DNA from: Dicaeum eximium | Taxonomy: Eukaryota; Chordata; Aves; Passeriformes; Dicaeidae | Assembly (NCBI GenBank): GCA_013396995.1 | Contig: VWZP01008271.1 | Location: 62,001 to 126,000, forward strand | Direction: 5' to 3' | Length of the DNA: 64,000 bases | In this document: positions 1-12,300 of the stretch, piece after piece | Layout: every line of letters begins with the position of its first letter | How positions within the stretch are numbered: the stretch's first letter is position 1 | Translations under genes and position numbers: made by a program | Notes under the pieces: generated by a model | Seen by the model: only the letters and a program-made list of their open reading frames with translations | Database searches by the model: none | What the model was told of the DNA's origin: nothing

Positions 1-99
1 ACTGCCAGCAGATTGTGACAGGTGATCCTTCCCCTCTACTCAGCATAGGTGGAACACATCTGGAGTTCTGAGTCCAGTTCTGAGGCTCTGGGTACAAGA

Positions 100-545
100 G
101 GGAGTGGGACACTGAAGCAAGCCCGGTGGAGGGCAATGGAGATGATGAAGGACTGGAGTGTCAGCCTTAAAGGGGAGACTGACAGTGCTGGGACTCTTCA
201 GCCTCAAGAAGAGAAGGCAGCTCAAAGGATCTTGTCAATATATATAAATGTTTGATTGTGGGGAGTAATGGAGAAGGAGACAGACTTCTCAGTGGAGTCC
301 TACAGAGGGAAAAGAATCAATGACCACAAATAAGTAATAAGAAACTTTTTCCTCTGAGGTAGTCAAATGCTGGAAGAGATGGACCAGAGAAACTGTGTAG
401 TCTCACTCTCCATTCATAGAGATATTTAAAATAAAACTGGTGTGATCCTAGGCAATGTGCTGTAGGTGACTTCTCTGTGGACAGGAGGGTGGACAGACAG
501 CTTCCCAAGGTGTCTTCCTACCTCAGCCATTCTATGATGCTGTGA
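100..545 (+). mobile_element. Old CR1 LINE 3' fragment
   Basis: The order of short matches follows the end of bird CR1: TCTTCAGCCTCAAGAAGAG, then CTTTTTCCTCTGAGG, TCCATTCATAGAGATATTTA, and finally the CATTCTATGATGCTGTGA terminus. Numerous substitutions show an old insertion. It is on the strand opposite to ANKRD55. The left boundary is vague and the element may begin before the window. Confidence 0.6.
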
Positions 546-2873
546 AAAACAAACATGGAACCTCTCTCAAGCCCTCGGACGCTGGCCATGGAGGCACACA
601 ATGTGGTACAGTAACTGACACTTGTCTGTACCTACTTTTGTGAGCGCTGTGGTTGGGTATTGGAGCTAGGCTGTTCTGTACAGGAATAACATTTTTCATT
701 TTGTGTTGGTCTATGGAAATGCGTTGAAAACTTCTACCTGTGAAAGAAAAAGAAAATTATTATGGAAATAATTGTAACTAGTGTGGTGCGCTGTGCATTT
801 CTGGCTTCCAGAAAAGAAAAGAAAACTTACTTAGTATTTCTCAGAAATATGTAATAACCAGAAACCACTGACTGAAAAAAAAGAAGCTGTTGCATAGTTC
901 ACTTTACACTCATAAAAAGGACTGATTGATTTAGTATAACCTTCACATATACCCGTATCGCTTCCTCTCATATACTATAGCACTAGGTCTTAAAATGGGC
1001 ACAGTTTATTAGCTAGGTCTCTGTAAGAATATTTGGACTCTAAATCTGTAAAACTATTCAAATAGATTATTTGATTATTTGATTTCAGAATTGAAGCTTT
1101 AGTTGCAAAATACTGTGGAAGGGTCTCAGCCTTTTTAAGTATTAAAACCCAGAGTTCAACTGCTGTTTGGAAAAGGACATTGAAGGCTATTAGCAGTAAA
1201 GATGAGCTTTGAGAGGGTTTTGTTGCAGATGAACTGGGCTGTGCAAGATAAGGCTGTAGAAAAATAATTGTAGTGCAGTTTCCTAAAGGTGCCCTGAAGT
1301 GGCTGTCATGACTGCTGTTACTACGTTGTTGACTAAACAGATTCTGTGTGAAAGGAGTTAGTGTGGTGTTTTCCAGGCAACCCACCATGTTACAGTGCAG
1401 CTCAGCATGGAGCAAGGTTCTGGTCTAAATGCCACAAGAGTGGGTAGACGTTGGGTCAGTCTGCTGGATCCTGTGGTTAAGCTGATGTGTTTGAGCTACA
1501 GCATGAAGAATCTTGTATGAGTGAGCTCTGCTTAAAAGAAACAGACTTCAGTTTGGTTTTCCCGTGTTTTACTCTTTAACATCTCTAGTGTCTAGCTGGT
1601 AAATTTCTTCTATAGGCCTTACATCCACTTTGCACAAAGGACTAAATGGATATATTTGTCCAATATAGCAGAGAATCGTTTGTTGCTCTCATTAGGGCAA
1701 TTCAAGTTATGTTGGTTTCTGTGATGCTTATGCTGAGAACTAATGGCTTATTGAATATGTACCATTTTGGCTTTGATGATGGCAGGTTGTTGTTGCTATC
1801 AAGAGATATGTTCATTTCATAAATGGGGTATCTGTCAGCAACGCAACGGTACAAAACAAAATCACGTTTGCAAGGATGATATGAACGCTTGGGAAAGAAT
1901 CCTTGTTAAAGTTTTGGCATCAAGTGGAAGTTTTCTTCTACTTTTTCTTTCTATCTGTTTCACATAACATCTGGAAAAATAGTTTTTCTCTCTTTGAGAC
2001 ATCATCTTTGCTGTCCCCAAGAGCATATTTATGATTGTAGTTATTTTTTAATAAATGGAAAGGAAGCAGTTTCATTCTTGTAACATGCAGGACTGTATTT
2101 GGGTCTTTTTACAGTTGTATTTTTTTTAAATTTTCCCTTGCATTTAGGAAGGTGAGCCACATAGTGTTGTATTTTGTGTAAAGGTTGTTAACGTTATGAT
2201 CAATGTCTCAGAGTAAATAGGTTCTTAAATTTGAGGAAGCAACAGCCACACTGATCAACTCTCCTCTGCTTTCCTAGCCAAAAAATGCTTCCTGTTGAAC
2301 TGTACCATACTGCTTATACCATCATAAACTTAATAATAGCCCATTTTCCACATTACCTATTCAAGCAAACAGAAGGTACTGTAATAAAACCTGTAATAAA
2401 GTATTCTTGTTATAAATCATCTTACATCTGGAAATTAAGTAACCCAAAAGACGAGTGAATGATAGGCATCTCAGAGCTGTCTTATACTTGAGACAGGCTT
2501 CTTGTTACCCATATCACTTGGAATTTCTCTACTTTCACTGTTTTTCCCTGTAGAATGTAGATGGCAGTACATTTTGCAAAAAGAGATGATTGCAAAGTTC
2601 ATAAGTAAATTCTCCATATTTCTGATGTTAGCTCAGTACTGTGGCTGGCAAACGCTCCTGAAATTTTTACCATTTTTAGTATAGACCATCTTTGCTCTTC
2701 TCAGTGGAGGGCAGTAATTCTGAGAGAAACCAATGGCATAGTAGTAAGGTAATTCTCATTGCTACACACAGCAACCTCTCCCCTTTGTGTGAGCATTAAT
2801 GCTCAGATAGTAAATTGAATCATCTTTCATTCCCAGGAGCACAGAAAATAGAACAAAAAACCTCCAAAGGCTT

Positions 2874-2891
2874 TGGCACATATATGTGCCA
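2874..2891. repeat. 18-bp perfect palindrome
   Basis: TGGCACATATATGTGCCA reads the same on both strands, with a TATA core. Function unknown; it could be chance. Confidence 0.7.
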
Positions 2892-3187
2892 GCTGCCTTT
2901 GTAACAAGTGAGCACAAAAATTAGCTTTGACTTTGACAATAGACATGTTCATGCAAGACAATCAATGCTGTGTGTCAACAGAGAAAATAATTTTAAAATT
3001 GGGTTTCCTTAGATTATTGATATCCGTAATCCTGGCCTAGATATTCAGTGATTAGGAAATTACATGTAGTCCCCCGCAGTCATGAATTGAGAAATGAAGT
3101 ATTAACACTTCATTGTCTTCAAAAACCAGATGTTGTTTTTTTCCCCCTCAGCTAAGTCTCCCTCAGAAAGAAAGGAAAATCAAGTAT

Positions 3188-3280
3188 AAAACAAACAAAA
3201 CCAAAAACAAACACAAACAAACAAACAAAACAAAACAAAAACCACAAAACAAAAAAACACCACCAAAAACTAACAAAAGA
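3188..3280. repeat. A-rich (CAAA)n-like simple repeat
   Basis: The tract is built from ACAAACAAA, CAAAACAAAA and related blocks with almost no G. It has no sharp unit. It could be a degenerated poly(A) or simple-sequence expansion. Confidence 0.8.
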
Positions 3281-5332
3281 TATTTTTCCTCAGAGAGAGG
3301 GCTGCCTGCACAGCCTGGCTGGAGCCAGACTTTGCTTCTGATCCCTGTAAGTCCTGCAGGCACAGCACACTGGAGACCTGGAAGCCCTGGAGCTCATACA
3401 GTAAATGTAGTTCTAATTCACAAGAGTCAGGTGGCTTTAATTACAGAGGCAGACAGATTTAAACCACACATATATGCATGAAGAAGGATAAGCATATCTT
3501 TTTATCACAAAGAAATGTGAGACAATATCTGTATTGTGCAATGCATTCCTGCCAGACACTCTTTTTCTCCTTAGAGGATTTTAATTCACATGTTTCAGAG
3601 GAAGGTCCTTTTTTGCCAGCTACAGGGATAATTTCGTTGTTGGAAAATGATGTTAAAGGGAGTTGGTACAAAGAAAACTGGGCTTAAAGAAGACCCAGGA
3701 TTTTATTTTCTGAGAGAGATAATACACTGTCAGAAATACGATTGCTTACCTTCCCTTTGGGCGTGCAAAGATGGCTCCCATTATAACAACTAAATTTTTC
3801 CCACAGGATCGTCACAGAAATACTTTTTCTAGGAAAACCACCTATCCTTCTGTCCAGAGCAGACAAGGATTTAACCATTTTCTTAGCACTGTAGTATACT
3901 ATAATATTAAGAAAAATCTATAATCACAATTTAAATAACATGGTAGTTACTTCCATATCAAATGTATTTATAATCTAGCAAATTCCAACAGGAAACTTTT
4001 CCCAGAAATAGTTGTCCTCCAGTTTGGTTTATTCAGCTTGAGTTAATTCCTGCTACTGCTGTCAAGTCAATGTGTGCTGTCAAGTTCAATGATCTCAAAT
4101 ATCTTAGCCTCACTGTACCCTACTATAGTGAGGTTGTAAAGTAGCCCTGCAGGTATTCTTGTGTTCCACATGTGAGCTGAACCTTTCAGAATTTAGTGTA
4201 GAAGGAGTTGTGCAGAAGCAATCATTGCTGGGTATGTGGAGTCTGGGGCTTGTACGGTTGAGTGAGTAGCTGAAGGTTGCATAGTAAAAAAGTAGTGACA
4301 CCTATGGAGCAATTCTATTAAGCTTTCAGGAATGTGTCCTGGCATTTGGGAAGTGGCATTTTAAAATTGTTCCTTTTTACACCAAAAAGCTATTTACAGC
4401 CTTTTTTTGCACAATGTATGTATAATGGCCTGTCAGTCTGAAATTTTTCTGTCTCTGCTCTAGTTATCAGACATGTGTGCAAAGATTTGCGTTTTTGTAG
4501 TTGACTTCACTTAGATTTCAGAACAGTTTGCACTATCATGCAGCTGACTGGGGGCTCTTCTTAGGGTTTCTCTTCACTTTTCTTTCCACTGAAGGGTAAT
4601 GGCTTATATCTCTTGGGGTAAGTGTAGATTACCTTATTGTAAATTTTTTACTCCTTTTAAAGGTATACTGGAAAGTTTGGGGTTTGCTTTTGCTTGCTTA
4701 ATTTTCAGTTAGATATTGCAGTGGTTGGAAGGCATGCTACATGTGTTTAATTTTGGCATGGGACTAGCCTCAAAGGAGATGAATTTGGAGACACTGATAT
4801 GTTAAAGTAAACTCCAGAATGCAGGCCAGCCAGGCAGATTCATTTAAACATGGACATGAGTCAAACAAAATATTAGATCCCAAATCCAGCCAAACTCTGG
4901 TATCAAGTTCACCTTAGAATTCTAATGCTCTGCTTCATTACTGTTACATTACAATTTCCAGACCATAACATAAAAGCATTTGCCCCAACTCTGTAAATTT
5001 AGCTACCTGAATGTGGCTTTGGAGAAACCATAGGAACGGCACATCAGACCAAAGAGCTGGCACTCAAGGTGGCATTCAGGGTGGGAAGGGGTGCCGCTGC
5101 AGCCTGGAGTCAGAATGTAGCTATACAGGTAAAGTGGCATGGCATAAAGCTGTCCAGCATGGCACTGGACCTGGCTGGATCCAGAAGCAGCTCTCAGCAC
5201 AGTCACAGATTTGAGGGCAAGACTGTTCCCTTGCACATTTACATTCAGTACTAGATGTGGACACAAGGCAGCAGGTGATGTAGTGGGTGTTAATGTGCAA
5301 TTCACAAAGCACATATATATTACCTGGAGGCA

Positions 5333-5338
5333 TTTATT
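5333..5338 (-). terminator. Candidate AATAAA poly(A) signal downstream of exon 9
   Basis: The minus strand reads GCAATAAATG here, about 290 bases past the exon 9 donor. If the weak donor GTAATT is not used, the frame runs on for 18 codons (starting NFFLLYILN) to a TGA at 5573-5571, and this hexamer would follow. A lone AATAAA is common in AT-rich DNA, so this is only a candidate. Confidence 0.25.
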
Positions 5339-5629
5339 GCTCAGGTGCCTTATATACTTCCTAGATACCTGCATTTTTGCTTGCTCATCAGACCTACTTA
5401 AATCTCCTATATCCCACATCTAAGCACCTTGCTTCAGCTTTCAGCTGATGTCCCACCCACATAAAGGTGGGACTTTATGTTATCACGTGCTATCTGCGAT
5501 GGCCACATAAAGGAGAAACTGAAAAAAAAAAAAGAAAAAATAGAAATGTTATTCCTTACTTTTTTCTGACTCAGCTTGCCACATCAGTAGATATTATAGG
5601 ATTTAGGATGTAGAGAAGGAAAAAATTAC

Positions 5630-6316
5630 CTGATGGAGAACTGGGAAGTGAGGGAAGGCAGGGAGGGCACAAAAGCACATGGTGAGATCTATCAGAGTTT
5701 AAGCCATTCATGAGTTTGTCTGAAGAAGTCCTAGTACAGACTTTGTAGAAGAATCTTTGGTTAGAGTCTGTGTTCCAGGGATCATCCAGCAAGACCTGGC
5801 AGCTGTCTNNNNNNNAGCAAGACCTGGCAGCTGTCTGTGCTGTCCAGCAAGTTGTGCTGACTCCTACTCTTTTGAGATTTGTGCGGAATATGGTGGGTAC
5901 TGGAGCTGGAGGAGAAGCTTGACATTTTGCTCTGGGAAGCAGTTAGGAAGGAATTGGCTGCAGTGATTGGGGGGAAGCTCTGAGTGGTGATGGGTGGGAG
6001 TCCCTGACATACTGATTTCTTCTTTTCTGCTATGAGGTACTTAGTGTCTGTGGTCTTTCTTTTAAAGTCAGAGGTGGTCCTACACTCATCTAGAATGTCT
6101 TTGCAATTTTTATTCATAATGTAATCAAAACGAGTGATGATATCATCTACTTCTGAGGTCTCTTCTCCAGGATATTGATCCCTGCTTCTCTCCTGGCTGG
6201 TTTTCTGATCATCTTTCTTCTTTTTGGAAAAGAAGATCTGGTTCAGCATACTGAGTCGTCCTTCTTTCTTTATAAGTCTGTTGTTCTGGGAGGGAAACTG
6301 ATGAACTGACCCAGAT
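5630..6316 (-). CDS. ANKRD55: ANKRD55 coding exon 9 (C-terminal tail; frame broken by assembly gap)
   Basis: This large exon encodes residues ~316-535 after the ankyrin block. It contains a basic [14 protein letters not shown] stretch, an acidic [17 protein letters not shown] stretch, a doubled proline motif ([14 protein letters not shown]), a serine run ([11 protein letters not shown]) and [12 protein letters not shown]. All have counterparts in the human tail. The region looks disordered and is less conserved than the repeats. Frame integrity is lost at 5788-5836, where 21 bases are duplicated around a 7-N gap. Removing those 28 bases leaves 659 nt, which joins the two frames and ends in phase 1 at the donor TCAG|GTAATT. 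The start at 6316 uses the second AG of a tandem acceptor; 6319 is the alternative. Confidence 0.88.
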
Positions 6317-9300
6317 CTGCTGGAAATACAAAGCAAAATGTGATGTCAATATTACCAAACAATGAGAAAATACCAACTGTGTTACTCCATGAAAGAAGAA
6401 ATATTCTGTCCAAATACATATGGATGGGTAGTTCAGGAAAATTAGGATCCCAAATTTATAATTAACAAAGATTGAAAATGCTACTGTGCTACTTCACTCT
6501 TTCTTATAGGTGAATTGCCTTACAATCATCTCAATGTAACTAAACACAGCTATCTGGGAAAAAACAAACACATTTTTCTGGCTTCAGCAGCATCTACCAG
6601 ATGTGAAGATCTAACGATAAAGAGAAGAACACGCTGTGATCTTTTAAATCAGGTGGTCTTTGTATTATGTCATATTTGAGAAAAGGTATTTCCAGTCATT
6701 GCAAACATGGAAAAAAACCGCACTAGTTCACCATTCCTACTGTCCCTTTCCCCTTCCCCTTTTCCTCTTTCCTCTTTGCCCTTTCCCTTCTAGCCCTTTC
6801 CCTTGCCTTGCTTGTGCTAAAGAGGTCTAGCACAGTTTCAGATTCAAATTCAAGGTAATTTTAGTGTGGGAGGTAATATAAAAGTGGATCTTTACTGAAA
6901 GCCTTCAGGGCCAGTTATGGAAAGATGTCCAGAAAAGCCCACCCCCACAAGGGTGAGTATATTTTTATAGGTTTTAGGAAATTAACATAATTGGTAAAAG
7001 AGCATCAGTCAGGAGGACAGGTGGTGATGGAATTCCCCCCCAGGTCAAGCCCCTTCTCTGGAGCTTGATACTAGTTGTACTTTGTCCATGAGAATGTATC
7101 TCAAAGAGTTGTTCTCAGCCTTGGTAGCCAGGAAGAACCAAGACAGCACAGGGGCCTTGTACCCCCCAGGGCTTGGAGCTCTGGAATTTGTTTTGACTTT
7201 CTGCCTAGGGAAAGGCCATGGAACACTACTGCGAAAACTAGACACTAATACAATAGACTATAGAGCTACAAATGTATATGTGCGAAGAATACAGAGAACA
7301 CAGAAAAGAGAAAAAGGCAAAAATGAAAATGGTATCAGTATTGCTGTAGTGGTTTTGAGATGAAATTTTGGCTAATCTCTGACCTTCTCTAATAGACAGA
7401 GTGCAGGAGAAAGGGGAGAGGTAATATTACCTGTGTCTCACATTTGGAACACAGGACATAATACTAACTTCTGACTGGAAAGGAGGGGAAAGCAAAGAAA
7501 TGGGGAGATAAATGTAAGAGCACACCTGAAGTAAAAGAACGGGAACTAATTACATAACAGCTGCTGAAAAAGGAAGAATACAAAGAAAGGAAGATTGTAA
7601 CCAATAAATCTTTTGTTATACTTTTTAACAGACAAGAACTCAGAATAAAAAACCACATCAAGGTAGAGAATTGAAGGCTAGGATGATGCTACCAAACCCT
7701 TTCTCTGAGGATGAAATTGGATTTATTTTATTTTCTGTCAAAGCTGCTTTTGTGTTCAGTCTGGCTGTCTGATTACATGAGCGCACACATAGTGCACAGA
7801 GGTTTCAAAGAAGTGGAGGTTATCTATACATGAGGGCTGAAATTATTCTGTTATAAAAATTTTCTACATGAAGATGACTGAGCAAGGGCTATATGCACAT
7901 CTTCTTCAGAGCCCTCTGCTGCTTGGTACAGTGGTATGATTGTGTGTTTGTTTGTAATGTTGCAACATTGGTGGAAAATGAAATGAGTATTGCCTATGAA
8001 TCAAGGAAATACCGCCAAGGGCTCAAACCCTTCTGTAGCATTCAAAAAGCAATAAATTTGTTTTCTAGTCAGCAGCAACATGTGAGAAAGATGTGAACTT
8101 TGCTTTTACCTGCTCTCCTGAGACAGCAGCTTGATGCATGCTGTGTGCCCACAGTATATTGCATATGTCAGAGGAGTGTTTTCATTGATGTCTCGAGGGT
8201 TGCTGTCTATCCCCAGTTCTAGCAGTGTCTGCACACAGTCAGCTTTCCCTGCTGCTGCAGCCCAGTGCAAAGGAGTCCTACAGGAAAGGGGGAGTATCAT
8301 TAAAATAGATGAATACATTTACAATCAAAGCTATTTATGACACAGTGAGATGTGCACAGGATATGCTACTTGTCCAGATTCATAATATACATTTTAAGAA
8401 ATTCTCCAGCCAACTTATTTCACACTGTTGTAGCTGCATTTATTTAGCTGCAGATAAAGTAGATATGGGGCTGCAGAATGCCTATACATTATATAATAGC
8501 ATCTCTTCCACAGCTGGAATTCTAGAGTAGGAGAAGTGCATGAAGTTTTCAGAGCAGAATTTGAAAATAAAACCTTCACAGTGTCCGCTGCACAGGGACA
8601 AACTCTTCTCATTTTTACACCAACCACAATTGGCAATGGTTGGCACAGGACTCTCCATGAAGGTAACAAGAGAAGCCTCTCCTAGATGAATGCCAAGGAC
8701 AGAACACACCTACCAGACTGCCATTTAGCCAGTTTCTGAGTTCTATGATAGGCACAGACCAGAGCACATATGATTGTTTTGAATCTCTGCAGTAGAATCA
8801 AACTGATTTTGTCCTTGGCAGAAAACATTTATCTTGTATTTGGAAACTTTTTGGCATTTCCAAATTGCTCTTGTGAAAAACTTGAAAGTACAGACAACAA
8901 CACAAGAAAAGATTTTAAGAATAAAAAAATAAAACTGACATTTTCTTTCTACTCCTTTTCAGTCCCAGTGATTTCAGATTGGGTGCAATCAGAAGCACAA
9001 TAGAATGAAAAGCTTATATATGTGTTTGTAGTGAAAAGCTTATATTTTCCCTCTGCAAGTATAATATATTCTGTGGAAATATCTGAGCATGTGGAATAGG
9101 TGGCCATGTCTTAATGAACATTGAAGTGTAGGCAACTTCCTCCCTTTGCTCTTCTTTCCATAGAAACACAGCCTGCTCAACTACATTTTAATGATGTTTA
9201 GAAACTGCTCCAGAACCCTGTTCATTTTATTTCTGTTCCATTTTATTGCACTTTTCCATGAAGAATGATATTATTTTAAGCAGCTAAAGGCCTAAGCCAA

Positions 9301-12300
9301 GAAAACCTTGGCTTTTGCTTCACTGAGCAGAATAATTGATGTGAACAGCCAGCTGGTTCTCTTTGCATTAAATAAATGTATGAGCAAGTTTCAAGGAAGG
9401 TAGGTGTGGGGTGAAAAAAAGGGAAATTGACTGACTTATGAAATCGAGATTTAGTTACAGAAGGAATCACAGGTCTTTTCAGAATGGAAGGTGAGGGTCC
9501 TCTGGTCCTATAGGATGATGATTTCGTCTTAAATACAAAAAGAGAACACTGCCATTTCTTAAATACAAAAACCAGCAGGTACCTGGCTTCAAGATGCAGG
9601 ATCTTATTCTATTGTTTTAAAAAGAATGTTCTCTTTTGGTTAAAAGAAACTTAGGTGAGTCATGGCAAAGTCCTCACACAAATGATCTTCTCTTTTTCTA
9701 GCACAAACAGAAAGCCAAATAGCATTCTTGCTAGTCAGTTATCACACGAAGTACAATACATGTGAGCTGGACTGGTTTGCAGTGTTTCTGAGCAAGTACA
9801 GCTCTCTGTAGAGTGCAGGGCATTACTAGGCCAGGCCTGTGAAACAAGAAACTTGATTACATAGTAAACAGAGATGGTCTCAGGTTATTAGAAAGGAAGC
9901 AGCAATTTCAGAGTTTCCATGGTTACCTGTCGTCCACATCAAGGGCCTGCAGGTTGCACTTTGGGACTTTGGCCAGCTCACTGATGATATCACTGTAGCC
10001 TGCAGCAGCAGCAATGTGCATGCATGTTTTGCCATCCTCATCATCGTAATTTATTATTGATGGTCCCTGCCAGTGGTCCAGAATGATGGAACACAGAATC
10101 CTGTTGCCACTCTGGAAGGAAGTTCAGAGAAGGAAAGTGTTTTACAATGGAGGTCACACCAGGCTGCATCTTCTCTGCTAGAGAATGCTAAATACAGTAA
10201 TGGTATTCTTCTGTGTGTATACCAGAATCTCCAGATATGAAAGCCAAAATCTTCCAATCTCTCACTGGGAATTGTGCTTACTTTATGAATTTTCTAAAAC
10301 ACTCCGAACACTGGAAAAATAATAGTGAACCACAGCAAATATCTCCAGAAGATATTGTAGAGTGCAAATTACTTAATAGAAATTACTTGTGTTTTTTGCT
10401 GTTTTGCTAAGCCAGAGTCCAGAAACACAAGCTTATATTTTCTAATAGAAATTTCAGGCTGAAAAGAACCTCAGAAAACCAATCCATATCTGTAAGTCTG
10501 TCTCAGTACACTTAGAAAAGCCATGTCAAATATTTATTCAAGTGCTTCTTGAAAACTTCCTTAGCTAGTCTGCTCCAGTGTCTGGTGTCTTAATAGAAAG
10601 TTGACATTGTTCTCTAACCTGCAAATGAAATGGAACATTTTATATCCTACCTTAGTGGAAATAAAGCAAAAGAATTCATTACTTTTTTACAACAACAGAA
10701 ACGCAAGGTTGAAAAGGTCTTTCTGTATCATCAAATTCAATCCCTGCAATCACTTGAATCTATGTTACATCATTCCTCTCATAAACTTACTTTGTCCATT
10801 AAAGGCAATTAGGTTCTTTTTGCCCCCATTATTCTCAAAGGAACACAGTTCAAGAACTTCTTTGTTTTTATGATTTGTATTTCTAATTTCTATTCATACT
10901 CAGGGCTGATTATATCCTTTTGTTTCTGTTCCAGCATTATTATTTAGATTAAATACTTCTTTCCTCTTACTGGTACTTTTTCTTCAGATGTATTTATAGG
11001 CAATCATCACATCCCTTTTGAATTGTTCTCTCACTGCTCTAACTAGTCATGGTCTTTTAAGTTTTTTTTTTTAAATACACTTTCTGTTTCACTCATTAAC
11101 CTAGTAACCTGTTTCCTATTGTGTTTTAGTTGTGTTCCCTTGAAGAGGGATGATTAAAATTGTAGTAGTCATACAACGATGTTTTTGCCAGATCTTGTAC
11201 AATGACCCTGCTCTTCCTTATTTGTGTTAGAAATACCTCTTTTGGTATGTCATAGAACAGCATTTGCCTCATTCACAGCTGTGTCCCGTTAAAAGCTCTT
11301 AGTCATTTTGGAATGACCCTTTACACATCTTCTTTAGTTGTTTCCAAGCATAGAGTTTCTAGCTTTGAGGAGGCCCTTCTGTTACTACCACCCAAGTGCA
11401 CGACTTAAACATTTTATCCTATTCAATTTTGTCCCATTTGTATTACTCAAGATTTAAAGGTGATCTATATTCCTGTATGATATCCCCATTCCTTACTGTT
11501 ATTGTCTTTCAGTTTTTATTATTGGTAGATTTTATCAGAAAGCTCCTGTATTATGTGTCAAGTTATTATGACAATATTAAACAAGAGTAATATCAAGTCT
11601 TATCCCTGAAAGTAATTTCTTTCTAGCCTCTATTCAACATTTAATCATACTTTTGTTTTCTGGATTTTAAGACACAATTTCTTTTGCTGCTGTGTACTTT
11701 TGTATCTCATTTTCTAAGAAAGCTATTTATTCTAAATATATCTTTTAAAGATGGGTAGACATCCATTATCTCAAACCTCTTCTGTACACTTTTCTTCTCT
11801 GCTCTTGGGATTCAGCTTCCTGCCATATTTTGCACCATTGAGAGGATAGGTTCCAGGTCCCCAGAACATTCTGATCTCACAACTACTCAGTTCAGCTCAG
11901 AATGTCCTTAATTTATCAAAACATATTCCCCTGAAATCAGGAATTTTGTTTTACATGTGCTTTGTTTACATGCGCTTTGTTTAATTTAGAATCTAATCTT
12001 GGTGATGTAATCAAGCTTGTTTTATATGACCAACATTTTGTAACATCCTAATTAACCATGTTCAAATTAAGTGTTATTGAGTTATAGATGTCTGAATATC
12101 TAATGAAAAGAAGAGTGTTGATCCTCATGTTCAGGAATACTGAGGTCCTATGAACAACTGTTGTTTTTAGTGTCCAGTCCTTATGCCAGATACCAATATC
12201 CTCCATACTAGTATAATTCCCAGTTACATATTTTCATCATTAGCATCAGTGAACTCCCTGGTCACATTCAAGGCTAACTAAATTTAGAAGTCTATATCAT

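Larger units (their letters stand above)
1..5629 (-). other. Intron 9 or 3' region of ANKRD55; no exon recognised
   Basis: I looked on the minus strand for the remaining human-like C-terminus (QTFQHLSPNRL and PAIPSQRR type sequence) and did not find it. The stretch contains an old CR1 tail at its left end, an A-rich CAAA tract (3188-3280), an 18-bp palindrome (2874-2891) and otherwise ordinary AT-rich DNA. The terminal exon or exons are inferred to lie to the left of this window. Confidence 0.6.
6317..8109 (-). other. ANKRD55 intron 8
   Basis: No coding sequence was recognised. The intron holds a long pyrimidine tract (6741-6809) and a probable LTR remnant (about 6835-7290). The rest is ordinary AT-rich intron. 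Confidence 0.8.

Noticed and set aside
990..1415. 141-codon minus-strand frame
   Set aside because: No similarity to the ANKRD55 tail or other known proteins, with composition like the surrounding noncoding DNA.
3750..3880. Minus-strand open segment ending in a good donor-like GAAG|GTAAGC
   Set aside because: The encoded sequence does not resemble ANKRD55 or any protein I know. No supporting acceptor was found, and donor-like hexamers are common by chance.
4110..4301. Minus-strand segment considered as the missing last ANKRD55 exon
   Set aside because: It has a fleeting resemblance (TFSYSLNRTSPRL) to the human tail, but no acceptor AG sits where the frame requires it and the similarity stops after a few residues.
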